64,000 bases of DNA, taken from assembly GCA_900319225.1 (NCBI GenBank), contig ONNV01000005.1, positions 1 to 64,000 of the forward strand. Direction: 5' to 3'. This document shows positions 41,856 to 50,559 of this stretch, piece after piece. The notes under the pieces were generated by a model. That model did not search any database and had not been told where the DNA came from. It worked only from the letters and a program-made list of their open reading frames with translations. The DNA comes from an uncultured Prevotellaceae bacterium (GTDB lineage Bacteria; Bacteroidota; Bacteroidia; Bacteroidales; Bacteroidaceae). The position numbers and the translations under genes are program-made. The first letter of the stretch is position 1; each line of letters begins with the position of its first letter.

Positions 41856-42788
41856 ATGGAAACAAAAGAATTTGAATTTAAGGGATTTAAGATGAGTGGC
41901 TTTATGGGAATCCTCCTGATGTTTGCCCTGCTTGCAATCATTATCGTAGGTTCAATTTATCTACCGTATTATATTATGAGGCCTTTCAGACCTGTTGCGG
42001 TAGTACTGATAATCATATTGGCACTTGGATTCGTTCAGTTGGAGCCCAACGTGGCCCGCGCCATGGTATTCTTTGGCAAGTACAAAGGCACCCTGCGTGA
42101 GAACGGTTTCTGGTGGGTCAACCCCCTTTACATTAAGAAAAAGATTTCACTGCGCGCCCGCAACCTCAATGCCGATGCCATCAAGGTGAACGATAAGAGC
42201 GGTAACCCCATCATGATCGGTCTTGTAATGGTATGGAAGATCAAGGACGTATACAAGGCTCTCTTTGAGATTGACTCACAGACCATGGGCCAGACTCCCG
42301 GCGGCGTAGCAACACTCAATGCCACAATGAGAGCATTTGAGAACTTCGTTGCAGTTCAGTCCGATGCAGCCCTGCGTCAGGTAGCCGGCCGTTACAACTA
42401 TGATGAGAACGGCGGTGGTGACAGCATGGTAACCCTGCGTTCAGGTGCCGATGAAATTAACGAGGCTCTCAAGCAGACCCTTAACGAGCGCCTGGCAATT
42501 GCCGGAATCGAGGCTGTCGAGGCCCGCATCAACTACCTGGCATACGCCCCCGAGATTGCAGCAGTAATGCTGCGCCGCCAGCAGGCCGACGCCATAATAT
42601 CGGCCCGTGAGAAGATAGTTGAAGGCGCCGTTTCAATGGTTAAGATGGCTCTTGACAACCTTAAGAATGACGGTGTAGTTGACCTGGATGAGGAGCGAAA
42701 GGCCGCAATGGTAAGCAACCTGCTCGTAGTCCTGTGCGGTGACGAGCCTGCACAGCCTGTAGTAAACACCGGTACATTGTATAATTAA
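41856..42788 (+). CDS. SPFH/Band 7 (stomatin-like) membrane protein
   Basis: A 310-residue protein with two N-terminal membrane helices (about 15-37 and 44-60) and an SPFH domain (about 62-245: GFWWVNPLYIKKKISLRARN, NDKSGNPIMIGLVMVWKI). A helical C-terminal region includes EAVEARINYLAYAPEIA and MLRRQQADAIISAREKIVEGAV. Such proteins oligomerise in membrane microdomains. It is followed 12 bp later by a tiny ribbon-helix-helix-type protein, a pairing I believe recurs with this SPFH type in other bacteria. Confidence 0.9.
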   Translation: METKEFEFKGFKMSGFMGILLMFALLAIIIVGSIYLPYYIMRPFRPVAVVLIIILALGFVQLEPNVARAMVFFGKYKGTLRENGFWWVNPLYIKKKISLRARNLNADAIKVNDKSGNPIMIGLVMVWKIKDVYKALFEIDSQTMGQTPGGVATLNATMRAFENFVAVQSDAALRQVAGRYNYDENGGGDSMVTLRSGADEINEALKQTLNERLAIAGIEAVEARINYLAYAPEIAAVMLRRQQADAIISAREKIVEGAVSMVKMALDNLKNDGVVDLDEERKAAMVSNLLVVLCGDEPAQPVVNTGTLYN

Positions 42789-42800
42789 TAACAGACACAG

Positions 42801-42965
42801 ATGGCTAAAGACGCTGATTCAAAAAGCTTTCTGCTCCGGGTGGACTCGGCAACGATGACGGCCCTTGAAGAATGGGCCGCCAGCGAGTTCCGCAGCGTGA
42901 ACGGCCAGCTGCAATGGATCATTGCCGATGCGTTGCGTCGCGCCGGCCGCAAACCTAAACAGTGA
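42801..42965 (+). CDS. Small Arc-like ribbon-helix-helix protein
   Basis: A 54-residue protein (MAKDADSKSFLLRVDSATMT start). The first part SFLLRVDSATMTALEEWA is a beta strand followed by helix, and VNGQLQWIIADALRRAG is a second helix, the ribbon-helix-helix pattern of Arc-type proteins. It is positively charged at the end. It lies 12 bp after the SPFH gene and 2 bp before the next, so the three are co-transcribed. Classic RHH proteins bind DNA as dimers; in the SPFH context the role could be regulation of this operon (inference). Confidence 0.8.
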   Translation: MAKDADSKSFLLRVDSATMTALEEWAASEFRSVNGQLQWIIADALRRAGRKPKQ

Positions 42966-42967
42966 TT

Positions 42968-43525
42968 ATGGGACAGACTAAATTAATACACGAGCACTAC
43001 GACAGCAAGCCTTGGGCCAGTATCATAAGCGCAACGCTTCTGGGTGTTTTAGCAATAATAAAACTGGCTTCTGAGATAAGTGAACGTTCATGGTTTTCAA
43101 TTGTGTTATTCTGCATTATCCTGCTGCCCTCTATCGTCCTGGTGGTGATGGATATCATTTGGAAAAAGAAACCGATGGCCGTTATTTACAATGACCGCGT
43201 AGAGGTCAGAAGACCTTTCAGCTCCAAAATAACGGAGATACTGTATTCTGAAATCAAGAATATGGCTCTGGAGTCAGGACAGTTGCGTATCTGGGTTGAT
43301 GAATTCTCGAAGCCTGCATGCTACAACCTGGGAGCAAATATGGGCAAGGCTCAGGAGTCTTACGACATTCTGCGCACCGCTTATGACCAGTACAACCAGG
43401 AACACAACCTCAAACCCGTTCCTCTTTGGGATCTGCCCAAGAGAAAACTGACCACGCAGGTTCTGATCATGATAGTTACGTTCTGTCTGATTTCTCTCTT
43501 CCTGATTATAGAGCACTTTCGTTGA
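42968..43525 (+). CDS. Unknown small membrane protein
   Basis: A 185-residue protein with two N-terminal membrane helices (about 17-35 and 41-62), a cytoplasmic domain resembling a bacterial PH-like sheet (VIYNDRVEVRRPFSSKITEILYSEIKNM), and a third membrane helix at the C terminus (LTTQVLIMIVTFCLISLFLII). I recognise no named family with confidence. It is the third gene of the SPFH operon. I start at ATG 42968; the GTG at 42962 overlaps the previous stop. Confidence 0.7.
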   Translation: MGQTKLIHEHYDSKPWASIISATLLGVLAIIKLASEISERSWFSIVLFCIILLPSIVLVVMDIIWKKKPMAVIYNDRVEVRRPFSSKITEILYSEIKNMALESGQLRIWVDEFSKPACYNLGANMGKAQESYDILRTAYDQYNQEHNLKPVPLWDLPKRKLTTQVLIMIVTFCLISLFLIIEHFR

Positions 43526-43529
43526 CTCT

Positions 43530-43671
43530 CGCCAAAGTGTCCCACAACGAACCCCGCCACAAGCTCTGTAGCGGGGTTCTCTGTGTTACATACCCTCATT
43601 TTGGGGGTGTGTCCCACGCTCATCGGCCCCAGAGAGGGCTCTCGCGGGGGTGCTTGTGGGACACTTTGGCG
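43530..43671. repeat. 142-bp palindrome-ended element, copy 2
   Basis: Same 18-bp arms as the copy at 39562 (43530-43547 and 43654-43671) and the same overall length. The core TGTGTTACATACCCTCAT ... GGGGGTGTGTCCCAC is shared; an internal stem GAACCCCGC/GCGGGGTTC is specific to this copy. It fills the gap between convergent genes, so it can also act as a terminator. Confidence 0.9.
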
Positions 43672-43674
43672 GGA

Positions 43675-44199
43675 TTATAGGTAGCGGACGGTCTCTGACA
43701 GGGGCTTGCGCTTGGGGTGACGGTCCGATGCTACGCCATCCGGGGCAGCATAACCGATGGGCATCAGGGCTACGGGCTTGATGTTGGGCGGCAGGTTGAA
43801 CAGCTGGCGGGTGGCCTTGAAGTCAAAGCTGCAGACCCAGCATGAGCCTATTCCCAGTTCCCAGGCCTGGAGCATCATGTGGGTGAGCACGATGGTGGCA
43901 TCCATCTCGCCGGCGGAGTGACCCTCCTCCTCATGCTTGCGGTTTTTCCAGCAGATATCCTCGTCATAGCACACCAGCAGAGCCTGCGGAGCATGGAACA
44001 TGTACGGTGTTACGCTGGCCATCTTAGCCACGGCATCGGGACTCTGCAGCACATAAATCACCTGCGGCTGGAAGTTCACGGCAGTAGGCGCCACGCGGCC
44101 GGCCTCCAGTATCTTTTCAAGTTTCTCAGGCTCCACCTTGCGGTCCGAGAACGAGCGCACCGAGTAGCGCGCCTTGCATAATTCAAGAAAGTCTGTCAT
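43675..44199 (-). CDS. Nitroreductase family flavoprotein
   Basis: A 174-residue FMN-dependent nitroreductase-like protein. It starts MTDFLELCKARYSVRSFSDR, has APTAVNFQPQ (flavin-binding) and AWELGIGSCWVCSF near the C terminus. Substrate unknown. I chose ATG 44199 because the upstream in-frame extension to 44430 reads through the divergent gene's region and shows no family similarity. It is distinct from the nitroreductase at 5170 (only family-level similarity). Confidence 0.9.
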   Translation of the reverse strand: MTDFLELCKARYSVRSFSDRKVEPEKLEKILEAGRVAPTAVNFQPQVIYVLQSPDAVAKMASVTPYMFHAPQALLVCYDEDICWKNRKHEEEGHSAGEMDATIVLTHMMLQAWELGIGSCWVCSFDFKATRQLFNLPPNIKPVALMPIGYAAPDGVASDRHPKRKPLSETVRYL

Positions 44200-44277
44200 A
44201 GCGGTAAAGGTTTTGGTAAAACTCTTATCGGCAAAAGTAAACAATAGGATTTGAAAAAGCACTATCTTCGCAGTGCT

Positions 44278-44679
44278 ATGAAAGAATATCTGTTTACTAC
44301 CGAACTTGAGACCCGCGATTACGAATGTGACCTGCAGGGTGTGGTCAATAATGCCAATTACCAGCATTACCTTGAATATACGCGTCACAAATGGCTGCAG
44401 AGCCGCGGCCAGTCGTTCCAGCAGTGGCACGAGAAGGGCATTGACGCCATGGTATCGGAGATAAATATCAAATATAAGAGCCCGTTGCGCGGACAGGAGG
44501 AGTTCCTGTCATGCCTTAACCTGCACCGTGAGGGCGCCAGGTTCATATTTGAGCAGGATATATATCGTAAGCAGGACCTTAAACTCTGCATCCAGGCCAC
44601 CGTTACCGTGGTTAGCGTGGTGAACGGACGTCTGAGCAAGGGTGATGAGATTGCATTCCTTCTGGGAGATGTTCAGTAA
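44278..44679 (+). CDS. Hotdog-fold acyl-CoA thioesterase
   Basis: A 133-residue 4-hydroxybenzoyl-CoA thioesterase-like protein. TRDYECDLQGVVNNANYQHYLEYTR carries the catalytic Asp-type motif of the YbgC/FadM group (D-x-G-V-x-x-x-x-Y). It would hydrolyse short or medium acyl-CoA in the cytoplasm. The 3' end overlaps the next gene by 11 bp, so the pair is co-translated. Confidence 0.88.
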   Translation: MKEYLFTTELETRDYECDLQGVVNNANYQHYLEYTRHKWLQSRGQSFQQWHEKGIDAMVSEINIKYKSPLRGQEEFLSCLNLHREGARFIFEQDIYRKQDLKLCIQATVTVVSVVNGRLSKGDEIAFLLGDVQ

Positions 44680-45361
44680 GGATAGTATAACAACCGTCTT
44701 CATGGATGTGGATGACACGCTCCTGGATTTCAAGGAGTGTGCCAGGGAGAATGTGCGCGGATGCTGCCGCAAAAACGGCATCGAATACTCTGACCATCTG
44801 TTTGATTTCTTCCTGAACCGCAACATCATCCTCTGGAAACGCATCGAGGACGGCCTGCTTACTGTCGATGAACTGCACCGCACCCGTTGGGCCGGAATCT
44901 TCCATGACCTGGGCATAGAGGCCGATGGTCCCGCGTTCGAGCTGGATTTCATAGCAGGACTGCGCGATACATCGGTCCCGGTGGCCGGAGCGCATGAGGT
45001 GATGAAGTATCTCCATGACCGGTACAAGCTGTATGTGGTGAGCAACGCCTCAAACCTGCAGCAGTCCACGCGGCTGGGCAAGGCCGGGCTGATGCAGTAT
45101 GTGGACGGGGTTTTCGGCTCACTGGACATAGGCTTCAACAAACCGTCACATGAATATTTTGACTACTGTTTCAGCCAGTTGCCCTGCTCCCGTCCGGACC
45201 AGACCGTAATAGTTGGTGATTCCCTGAACGCCGATATCAGCGGCGGCCAGGCGTACGGCCTGCACACCATCTGGTTCAACATCCGTGGCGTCGAGCCATC
45301 AGACACCGTAATCCCCGATTACACCATCCGCTCCCTCTCAGAAATAACAGCCGTACTTTGA
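44669..45361 (+). CDS. yjjG: YjjG-type HAD nucleotidase
   Basis: A 230-residue HAD hydrolase with motif I FMDVDDTLLDF, a helical cap (C1) domain and motif IV VIVGDSLNADISGGQAYG. This pattern matches YjjG, a 5'-nucleotidase acting on non-canonical pyrimidine monophosphates. I chose ATG 44669, within the end of the thioesterase gene. A strong palindrome follows its stop. Confidence 0.85.
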   Translation: MFSKDSITTVFMDVDDTLLDFKECARENVRGCCRKNGIEYSDHLFDFFLNRNIILWKRIEDGLLTVDELHRTRWAGIFHDLGIEADGPAFELDFIAGLRDTSVPVAGAHEVMKYLHDRYKLYVVSNASNLQQSTRLGKAGLMQYVDGVFGSLDIGFNKPSHEYFDYCFSQLPCSRPDQTVIVGDSLNADISGGQAYGLHTIWFNIRGVEPSDTVIPDYTIRSLSEITAVL

Positions 45362-45365
45362 AGAC

Positions 45366-45417
45366 AGGGACAGTCCCCCTGTGCCATTTTGAAAAATGGC
45401 ACAGGGGGACTGTCCCT
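45366..45417. terminator. 25-bp perfect palindrome between convergent genes
   Basis: AGGGACAGTCCCCCTGTGCC (arm 45366-45390) is mirrored without mismatch at 45393-45417, leaving a 2-nt centre. It lies between the convergent yjjG-like and phosphatase genes and can terminate both. Its GGGACAGTCCCC core matches the palindrome at 23288 and is typical of REP sequences. Confidence 0.8.
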
Positions 45418-45423
45418 AATGGG

Positions 45424-46677
45424 TCACTCAGCGATGAGAGCTGAGTAGTACTGATAAAAATCACTCCACTTGTAGTAGGGATAGTTGTCGGTATCGAGCG
45501 GGAGGGATGCCTCGTAGCCGTTCTGCAGGCACTTGACCAGAATCTCGGGGTTCTTCTTGCTTCTGTAGAATATGAACTGCAGGTTGGCAGCCTTGCCTAT
45601 CTGGAAATCCTGGAAGTAGTACTTGAGCTGGTTGGGGTCCGATACGCCCTCCTTGGGCATGTTGATGCCCATCAGGATGGTGAGGGGTCCCAGGTTGGTG
45701 TCATGGCCGAAACGCAGGGATGCGATGTCACTGCAGTCTCCGTTTATTACCAGCTTGGCCTGCTCAAGGATATCGGCCAGGATGGGTTTCATGACGTTTA
45801 TGTCCCTGTACCAGTTGCGGTATGAGTTCAGGTTGTTGCGCTCCCATCCGGCAGTGAGCTCATCATCCGAGAAGAGTCCCTGCAGCAGCTCCTCATGATC
45901 AATGCTGGGCAGTGATGTGTAGAGGTTCTTGAGGTTGCTGAATATGCGGCGTGAGTTGCGTGAGAGGCCCTCGGTGCTGGTGAACAGGCGGCCTACGATA
46001 TCATCGTTGGATCCCACCTGTACGGTCTGGGGGTTGAATCCGCTCATATCCATCTGGAGTCTTGCACGGGGAGCATTGGTCTTATATGGGTTATCATCGG
46101 CATCGGGCTTTACAGCGGGAAGGGTGGCACGGCCTGCCTGCTCATAGATGTCAATCTTGGGGTTGCACTGTACCATGGCCTGGCAGAATGCGCTCATGCT
46201 GATTATGCATCGGCCTGTAGTGGATGAAATGGCACGGACGGTACCGCCGTTCTTGAATACCTCGGGGAAACTCTTATACATCATGCGTGCAATGCCCTGA
46301 TGCTGGTCCCAACCTACGTGGGTAAGTTCACCCATGCCGGCCATGAACTCGGGGTAGAGAGCCTTGTACTGGGTGTAGAACTTCTCGCCGTCGGGGGTGA
46401 GCAGATGCTTCTCATGAGCCTCGGTCATGATGGTGTCCAGCTCCAGATAGAGAGAGTTGTTCCAGTAGTAACGTGAGCCGTGACGTGCGTAATGGCTTAT
46501 GTAGAAGGGCTTGTAACCCTTGGGTGACTTGGTCAGGGCCGGAGCGTCAAACGTGTAGGGGTAGTCCGTTCCGTATGCTTTCTGTGGATTGGCCTTGATC
46601 TCATCTAGTACGTTCATACGCTGGGCGTATGAGAATGCGCACGTAAACAGCGCAATGGCAAGCAGGATTCTCTTCAT
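45424..46677 (-). CDS. Histidine acid phosphatase (phytase/MINPP-like)
   Basis: A 417-residue secreted phosphatase with signal peptide (cleaved after SYAQ, residue 19). The catalytic motif YARHGSR supplies the nucleophilic His, and GHDTNLGP (residues about 325) supplies the HD proton-donor pair of the histidine acid phosphatase family. Bacteroides MINPP enzymes of this class degrade inositol phosphates such as phytate; a His-Ala-Glu donor is usual in MINPP, while HD here is closer to acid phosphatases. It acts in the periplasm or outside. Confidence 0.85.
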   Translation of the reverse strand: MKRILLAIALFTCAFSYAQRMNVLDEIKANPQKAYGTDYPYTFDAPALTKSPKGYKPFYISHYARHGSRYYWNNSLYLELDTIMTEAHEKHLLTPDGEKFYTQYKALYPEFMAGMGELTHVGWDQHQGIARMMYKSFPEVFKNGGTVRAISSTTGRCIISMSAFCQAMVQCNPKIDIYEQAGRATLPAVKPDADDNPYKTNAPRARLQMDMSGFNPQTVQVGSNDDIVGRLFTSTEGLSRNSRRIFSNLKNLYTSLPSIDHEELLQGLFSDDELTAGWERNNLNSYRNWYRDINVMKPILADILEQAKLVINGDCSDIASLRFGHDTNLGPLTILMGINMPKEGVSDPNQLKYYFQDFQIGKAANLQFIFYRSKKNPEILVKCLQNGYEASLPLDTDNYPYYKWSDFYQYYSALIAE

Positions 46678-46714
46678 AATGGTTATAGTTGGTTAGTCAA
46701 AAAACAAAAAGGTC

Positions 46715-47839
46715 TTACTGCGGTATCACGTAACTCCAGCAGCGGCGACGGCGATGGGTGTAGTGCTCAAAGTGTTTCCAGATGTTCTGCACATTGGCGT
46801 TATCCTCAAGCATGGGACCGGTCTGGCAGTCTATGCCTCCGTGTGACTGGATGGCCTTGATGCCCTCACGCAGAATGATGCACTCCACGCCTTTCTTCTG
46901 GTCCTCGGGGCGTACACCTATCATATAGAAATCAATGTGACGGTGGTCATTGAGGTCTCCCAGTACCTTGAGGGCCGATATCAGACCATGCTTACCCTTG
47001 CTGGCACGGATGCCGCGGCTTATGGAGGGGGCTATGAAACCGAATCCCACCAGATCACCCTGCTGGTTCTGAACCATGAGCGAATACTCGGGGCGGCCTA
47101 CCAGAGCAATGAGATGCTCCATGTTGTCAATCTGCTTGGTAGAAAGTGGTACCACGCCGTGCAGCTTGGCAAAGGCGATATTGATAATCTCCATGGCCTT
47201 CCTGACGTAGGGGCGTACCTCCTTCATATTGCGGAACTTCTTGATGGAGTAGCCGTAACGCTTCTCGGATATATCGGCAATCTGGTCCATCTTGGGCGGA
47301 ACCTGATCCGGAACTATCACCTTGGTCTCGGTCCAGTCCCATTTCTTGGTCAGGCCCAGACGTTTCATATGCTCAATGTAGTAGGGGTAGTTGTAGAGCG
47401 TGATGTACATGTCAAGCTGGTCAAAACCGTCAACCAGCATACCCTGTTTGTCCAGATTTGAGAATCCCAGCGGACCCACCAGCTCAGTCATTCCAAGCTC
47501 TCGGGCCCAGGCTACGACCGTATCGAACAGAGCCTTTGAAACCTCATAGTCATCAATGAAGTCAAAACGGGTAAACCTGAGCTGCTTGACGTTATCCTTC
47601 TCATTGGCGGCACGGTTCAGTATGGCACCTATACGGCCTACAATCTTTCCGTCACGCAGAGCCAGCCACAAACGGCTGTCAGCATAGCTGTAGGCCCCGT
47701 TCTTCTTGGGGTTGAAGGTATCCATCTCATCGCCGATAAGTACCGGCACATACATATCGCACTCCCTGTAAAGGTCTATAGGGAACCTGAACAGCTTCTT
47801 CTTATCCTTGTCTGTAAGGACCTCCTTAATCTGAATCAT
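46715..47839 (-). CDS. GNAT-fold acetyltransferase-like protein
   Basis: A 374-residue protein resembling the YghO family, with a duplicated GNAT-like fold. The first half has LWLALRDGKIVGRIGAILNRAANE (acetyl-CoA-binding-like strand and loop). The second half has LMVQNQQGDLVGFGFIAPSISRG and YMIGVRPEDQKKGVECIILREG. The acceptor is unknown. It ends just upstream of the phosphatase gene (37-bp gap) on the same strand and could be co-transcribed with it. Confidence 0.78.
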   Translation of the reverse strand: MIQIKEVLTDKDKKKLFRFPIDLYRECDMYVPVLIGDEMDTFNPKKNGAYSYADSRLWLALRDGKIVGRIGAILNRAANEKDNVKQLRFTRFDFIDDYEVSKALFDTVVAWARELGMTELVGPLGFSNLDKQGMLVDGFDQLDMYITLYNYPYYIEHMKRLGLTKKWDWTETKVIVPDQVPPKMDQIADISEKRYGYSIKKFRNMKEVRPYVRKAMEIINIAFAKLHGVVPLSTKQIDNMEHLIALVGRPEYSLMVQNQQGDLVGFGFIAPSISRGIRASKGKHGLISALKVLGDLNDHRHIDFYMIGVRPEDQKKGVECIILREGIKAIQSHGGIDCQTGPMLEDNANVQNIWKHFEHYTHRRRRCWSYVIPQ

Positions 47840-47961
47840 GATGTAGTGTTACCGGCAGAGGCCTGATATCCTTGTTCATCAGGTTACTGTCCGTGTTGTC
47901 AGGATGCAAAAATAACTAAAAAAAGCAAGCGGCAAAGAGGGTACGCCCAATTACGCGCGCA

Positions 47962-47994
47962 AAGAAAAGCATCCCGTCCGGGAAGACAGGATGC
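47962..47994 (-). terminator. Intrinsic terminator after barrel protein gene
   Basis: On the minus strand GCATCCTGTC ... GACGGGATGC forms an inverted stem followed by TTTTCTTT. It lies 31 bp past the stop codon of the gene at 48025-48888. Confidence 0.75.
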
Positions 47995-48024
47995 TCTCTA
48001 TGATTTTTCTTACAAACAAGCAGA

Positions 48025-48888
48025 TCAGAATGAGGTTGATATGGCTATCATGAACGGGTAGGTCTGGAGAGGTTCATCTTTCAGGAAGAGGCTTGTAACA
48101 GAGTAGCGAGCCATTATTCCGAAATCATTGATACCTATGCGTGCCACCATGTTCAGTCCAAGGGGATTTACGTTGACACCCTTTATCTTCTCTGATCCGC
48201 CGCCGTAGAACTGCACTTTTGATACGTCGGCAAAACGATACTCCAGCTCAGGTCCGAAAGCCAGGAACGGTCCGCGCCTTGATGCGGAACTAATCTCCAT
48301 ACATATGGGGACCCTCAAACTCCAGTAACGCAGATAACCCTGCTTGACTTCACGGTCATCATACAGGTCATCCGTGACGGCAAGCTTTCCGGCTGCGTTG
48401 TAGTCAAGATATTTGTGACCGTCTAACCAGTAACGGGAACGTGTCAGGTAGAATGCGGTATTTACGCCCAGGTTCTTGGTCATGTGGTAACCCCACTGTC
48501 CCAATGCAAAACCGAACTCAAATCCCTTACCGGCTTTCTGGGGCAGACCGTCGGGCATTACGGGAGGCTTGTCGGTGCACAGGAGATTAATTCCAAAATA
48601 AAAGTCAGGGGTGTGGCCGGGGCCGTAATAACGGTAGCTTTTGCTTACATTATTATTCTTGTTGCTGCTATTGTCTGACTTGTTATTATTCTTCTTGCCG
48701 TTGTCATCAACCACCTCGTAATACTCGGCACCTATCAGACCGTCTACAAAATTATGGGCAAAACGGCGGGCCCAGCCTTCGCTGCGGCCAACCTTGCCGT
48801 ATTCATCATACTCATAAAACCTTTCAGACTGTGCAAACGCCGGCAGAGCAATCAAAACTGCAAATGCCGCAACCAGATACTTTTTCAT
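48025..48888 (-). CDS. Outer-membrane beta-barrel protein, PorT-like
   Basis: A 287-residue protein with signal peptide (cleaved after AFAQ, residue 20). A low-complexity Asn/Lys/Ser stretch lies around residues 62-85 (GKKNNNKSDNSSNKNNN), followed by amphipathic beta strands ending in an aromatic residue (MIAISTSF). The pattern is that of Bacteroidetes outer-membrane beta-barrel domain proteins. Function unknown. It follows the aromatic operon but its intergenic gap of 71 bp and own terminator suggest a separate transcript. Confidence 0.75.
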   Translation of the reverse strand: MKKYLVAAFAVLIALPAFAQSERFYEYDEYGKVGRSEGWARRFAHNFVDGLIGAEYYEVVDDNGKKNNNKSDNSSNKNNNVSKSYRYYGPGHTPDFYFGINLLCTDKPPVMPDGLPQKAGKGFEFGFALGQWGYHMTKNLGVNTAFYLTRSRYWLDGHKYLDYNAAGKLAVTDDLYDDREVKQGYLRYWSLRVPICMEISSASRRGPFLAFGPELEYRFADVSKVQFYGGGSEKIKGVNVNPLGLNMVARIGINDFGIMARYSVTSLFLKDEPLQTYPFMIAISTSF

Positions 48889-48959
48889 TTTCTAGGGATA
48901 ATGGTTTTACCTATAGACGCATAAGATGCAAAAATGTTGGGGCGGCAAGTCAAAAAAAA

Positions 48960-49391
48960 TTATTTTGCTGTTGCCAGATACTCCAGAGCCTCCTTGTAAC
49001 CGTCAAATCCGTGTCCCTTGATCACCTTGCTGGCATAGAGTGACACGTATGAACGCTGGCGGAATTCCTCACGTGAGTCCACATCGCTTATATGGACCTC
49101 GACGGTGGGGATTGCCACGGCTTTGAGCGCATCCAGTATGGCTACGCTGGTGTGGGTGTAGGCGGCCGGGTTTATCACGATGCCGTCAAATACGCCGTAA
49201 GCCTGCTGTATGCAGTCCACTATCGCACCCTCGTGGTTGGATTGGAAACATTCAACCTCCAGGCCCAGTCCTGCAGCAGACTCCTTTATGAATGCCAGCA
49301 GTGAATTGTAGTCACGGCTGCCGTAAATGGCCGGCTCGCGCAGACCCAGCAGGTTCAGATTGGGGCCGTTTATGACAAGAACCTTTTTCAT
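48960..49391 (-). CDS. aroQ: Type II 3-dehydroquinate dehydratase
   Basis: A 143-residue cytoplasmic enzyme of the shikimate pathway, converting 3-dehydroquinate to 3-dehydroshikimate. Diagnostic parts are INGPNLNLLGLREP at the start, SNHEGAIVDCIQ, INPAAYTHTSVAI (catalytic region) and VEVHISDVDSREEFR. It starts 3 bp after pheA and is the last gene of the aromatic amino acid operon. Confidence 0.96.
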   Translation of the reverse strand: MKKVLVINGPNLNLLGLREPAIYGSRDYNSLLAFIKESAAGLGLEVECFQSNHEGAIVDCIQQAYGVFDGIVINPAAYTHTSVAILDALKAVAIPTVEVHISDVDSREEFRQRSYVSLYASKVIKGHGFDGYKEALEYLATAK

Positions 49392-49394
49392 GAC

Positions 49395-50537
49395 TTATAT
49401 AATTTCCTGATAAGTGCCAAAGTATTTGAACTGCTCGCCGCAGTGGTCAAGCTCACTGATTAGTGATGCGAACTTGTTGTCATAGATGGAGAGCTCAATG
49501 TCAAAGTAGAACATGAACTCAAAGTCGCGGCCCGGGATGGGACGGCTCTCCAGCTTTACCAGGTTAGCACCTGTGGCGTTGAACTTTGAGAGGACGCTGA
49601 ACAGGGTACCCGGCTTGTGGTTTACCACCATCATGATACTGGTGCGGTTGGCACCGGGGTATATATGAGCATCCTTGGCGATGCAGATGAAACGGGTGTG
49701 GTTGCTGTCAAAGTTCTGTATATCCTGAGCCAGCACCTCCATGTTATAGAGGTCAATACAACTCTTGGATGAAATAGAGGCCGATGTACGGGTGGGGTCT
49801 TTGGCAACCTTCTGCGCAGCCATGGCGGTGTTGTCAAACGGGATGATCTCAACATCCTTCATCGCGCTCAGGAAATGTGAGCACTGGTTGATGGCCTGCG
49901 GGTGAGAATAGATGGTCTTGATGTCCTGGAACTTGGCGCCTTTGGCGGCAAGCAGCTGGTGGTCAACCCTTACGCGTGTGCTGCGAACGATATGTACGTT
50001 GTATCTTATAAGCAGGTCATAGATCTCATTCACAGAACCGGCAGTGGAGTTCTCGATAGGCAGTATGCCGTACTCGCACAGTCCGTCATTCACCATACGG
50101 ATTACACCCTCAAAGGTGTTGTTGAACATGATCTCAGGTACCTCAAAGAGTTTCTCGGCAGCAATCTGGGAGTATGCGCCCTCACGTCCCTGACAGGCCA
50201 CTACGGCACGCTTGGGGAACGGAGTGGGCTGGGCGTTGATAAGGCTGGACAGGGCCTTGTAGAGTGGGGAGTCTTTCTCCTTGTACATGGCCTCATATGC
50301 CTTGCTTATATCAAAGATGGAGCGGTACAGCACGCGCCCGAAATCCTCCAGGTCCTGGGGCAGTTGTTTGGATACTCGCGCCAGCACCTCACGCTCGCGT
50401 GAACTGTTGCTTACCGGTACGTCATGCTCGCGTTTGAACTCGCCGATCTGGTTCACCACTCTCATGCGCTCTGTGAAGAGACGGCAAATCTCATCGTCAA
50501 TGTTGTTGATCTGTTCTCTGTAATCTGTAAGGTCCAT
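49395..50537 (-). CDS. pheA: Chorismate mutase-prephenate dehydratase
   Basis: A 380-residue bifunctional enzyme for phenylalanine synthesis. Residues 1-90 are an AroQ-class chorismate mutase (YREQINNIDDEICRLFTERM). Residues about 110-285 are prephenate dehydratase (QGREGAYSQIAAEKLF, GILPIENSTAGSVNEIYDLL). Residues 295-380 are an ACT domain (HKPGTLFSVLSKFNATGANL, ESRPIPGRDFEFMFY) for feedback by phenylalanine. It is in the operon between aroA and aroQ. Confidence 0.96.
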   Translation of the reverse strand: MDLTDYREQINNIDDEICRLFTERMRVVNQIGEFKREHDVPVSNSSREREVLARVSKQLPQDLEDFGRVLYRSIFDISKAYEAMYKEKDSPLYKALSSLINAQPTPFPKRAVVACQGREGAYSQIAAEKLFEVPEIMFNNTFEGVIRMVNDGLCEYGILPIENSTAGSVNEIYDLLIRYNVHIVRSTRVRVDHQLLAAKGAKFQDIKTIYSHPQAINQCSHFLSAMKDVEIIPFDNTAMAAQKVAKDPTRTSASISSKSCIDLYNMEVLAQDIQNFDSNHTRFICIAKDAHIYPGANRTSIMMVVNHKPGTLFSVLSKFNATGANLVKLESRPIPGRDFEFMFYFDIELSIYDNKFASLISELDHCGEQFKYFGTYQEII

Positions 50538-50559
50538 AGATCTTTATCGTGTTATTGTG

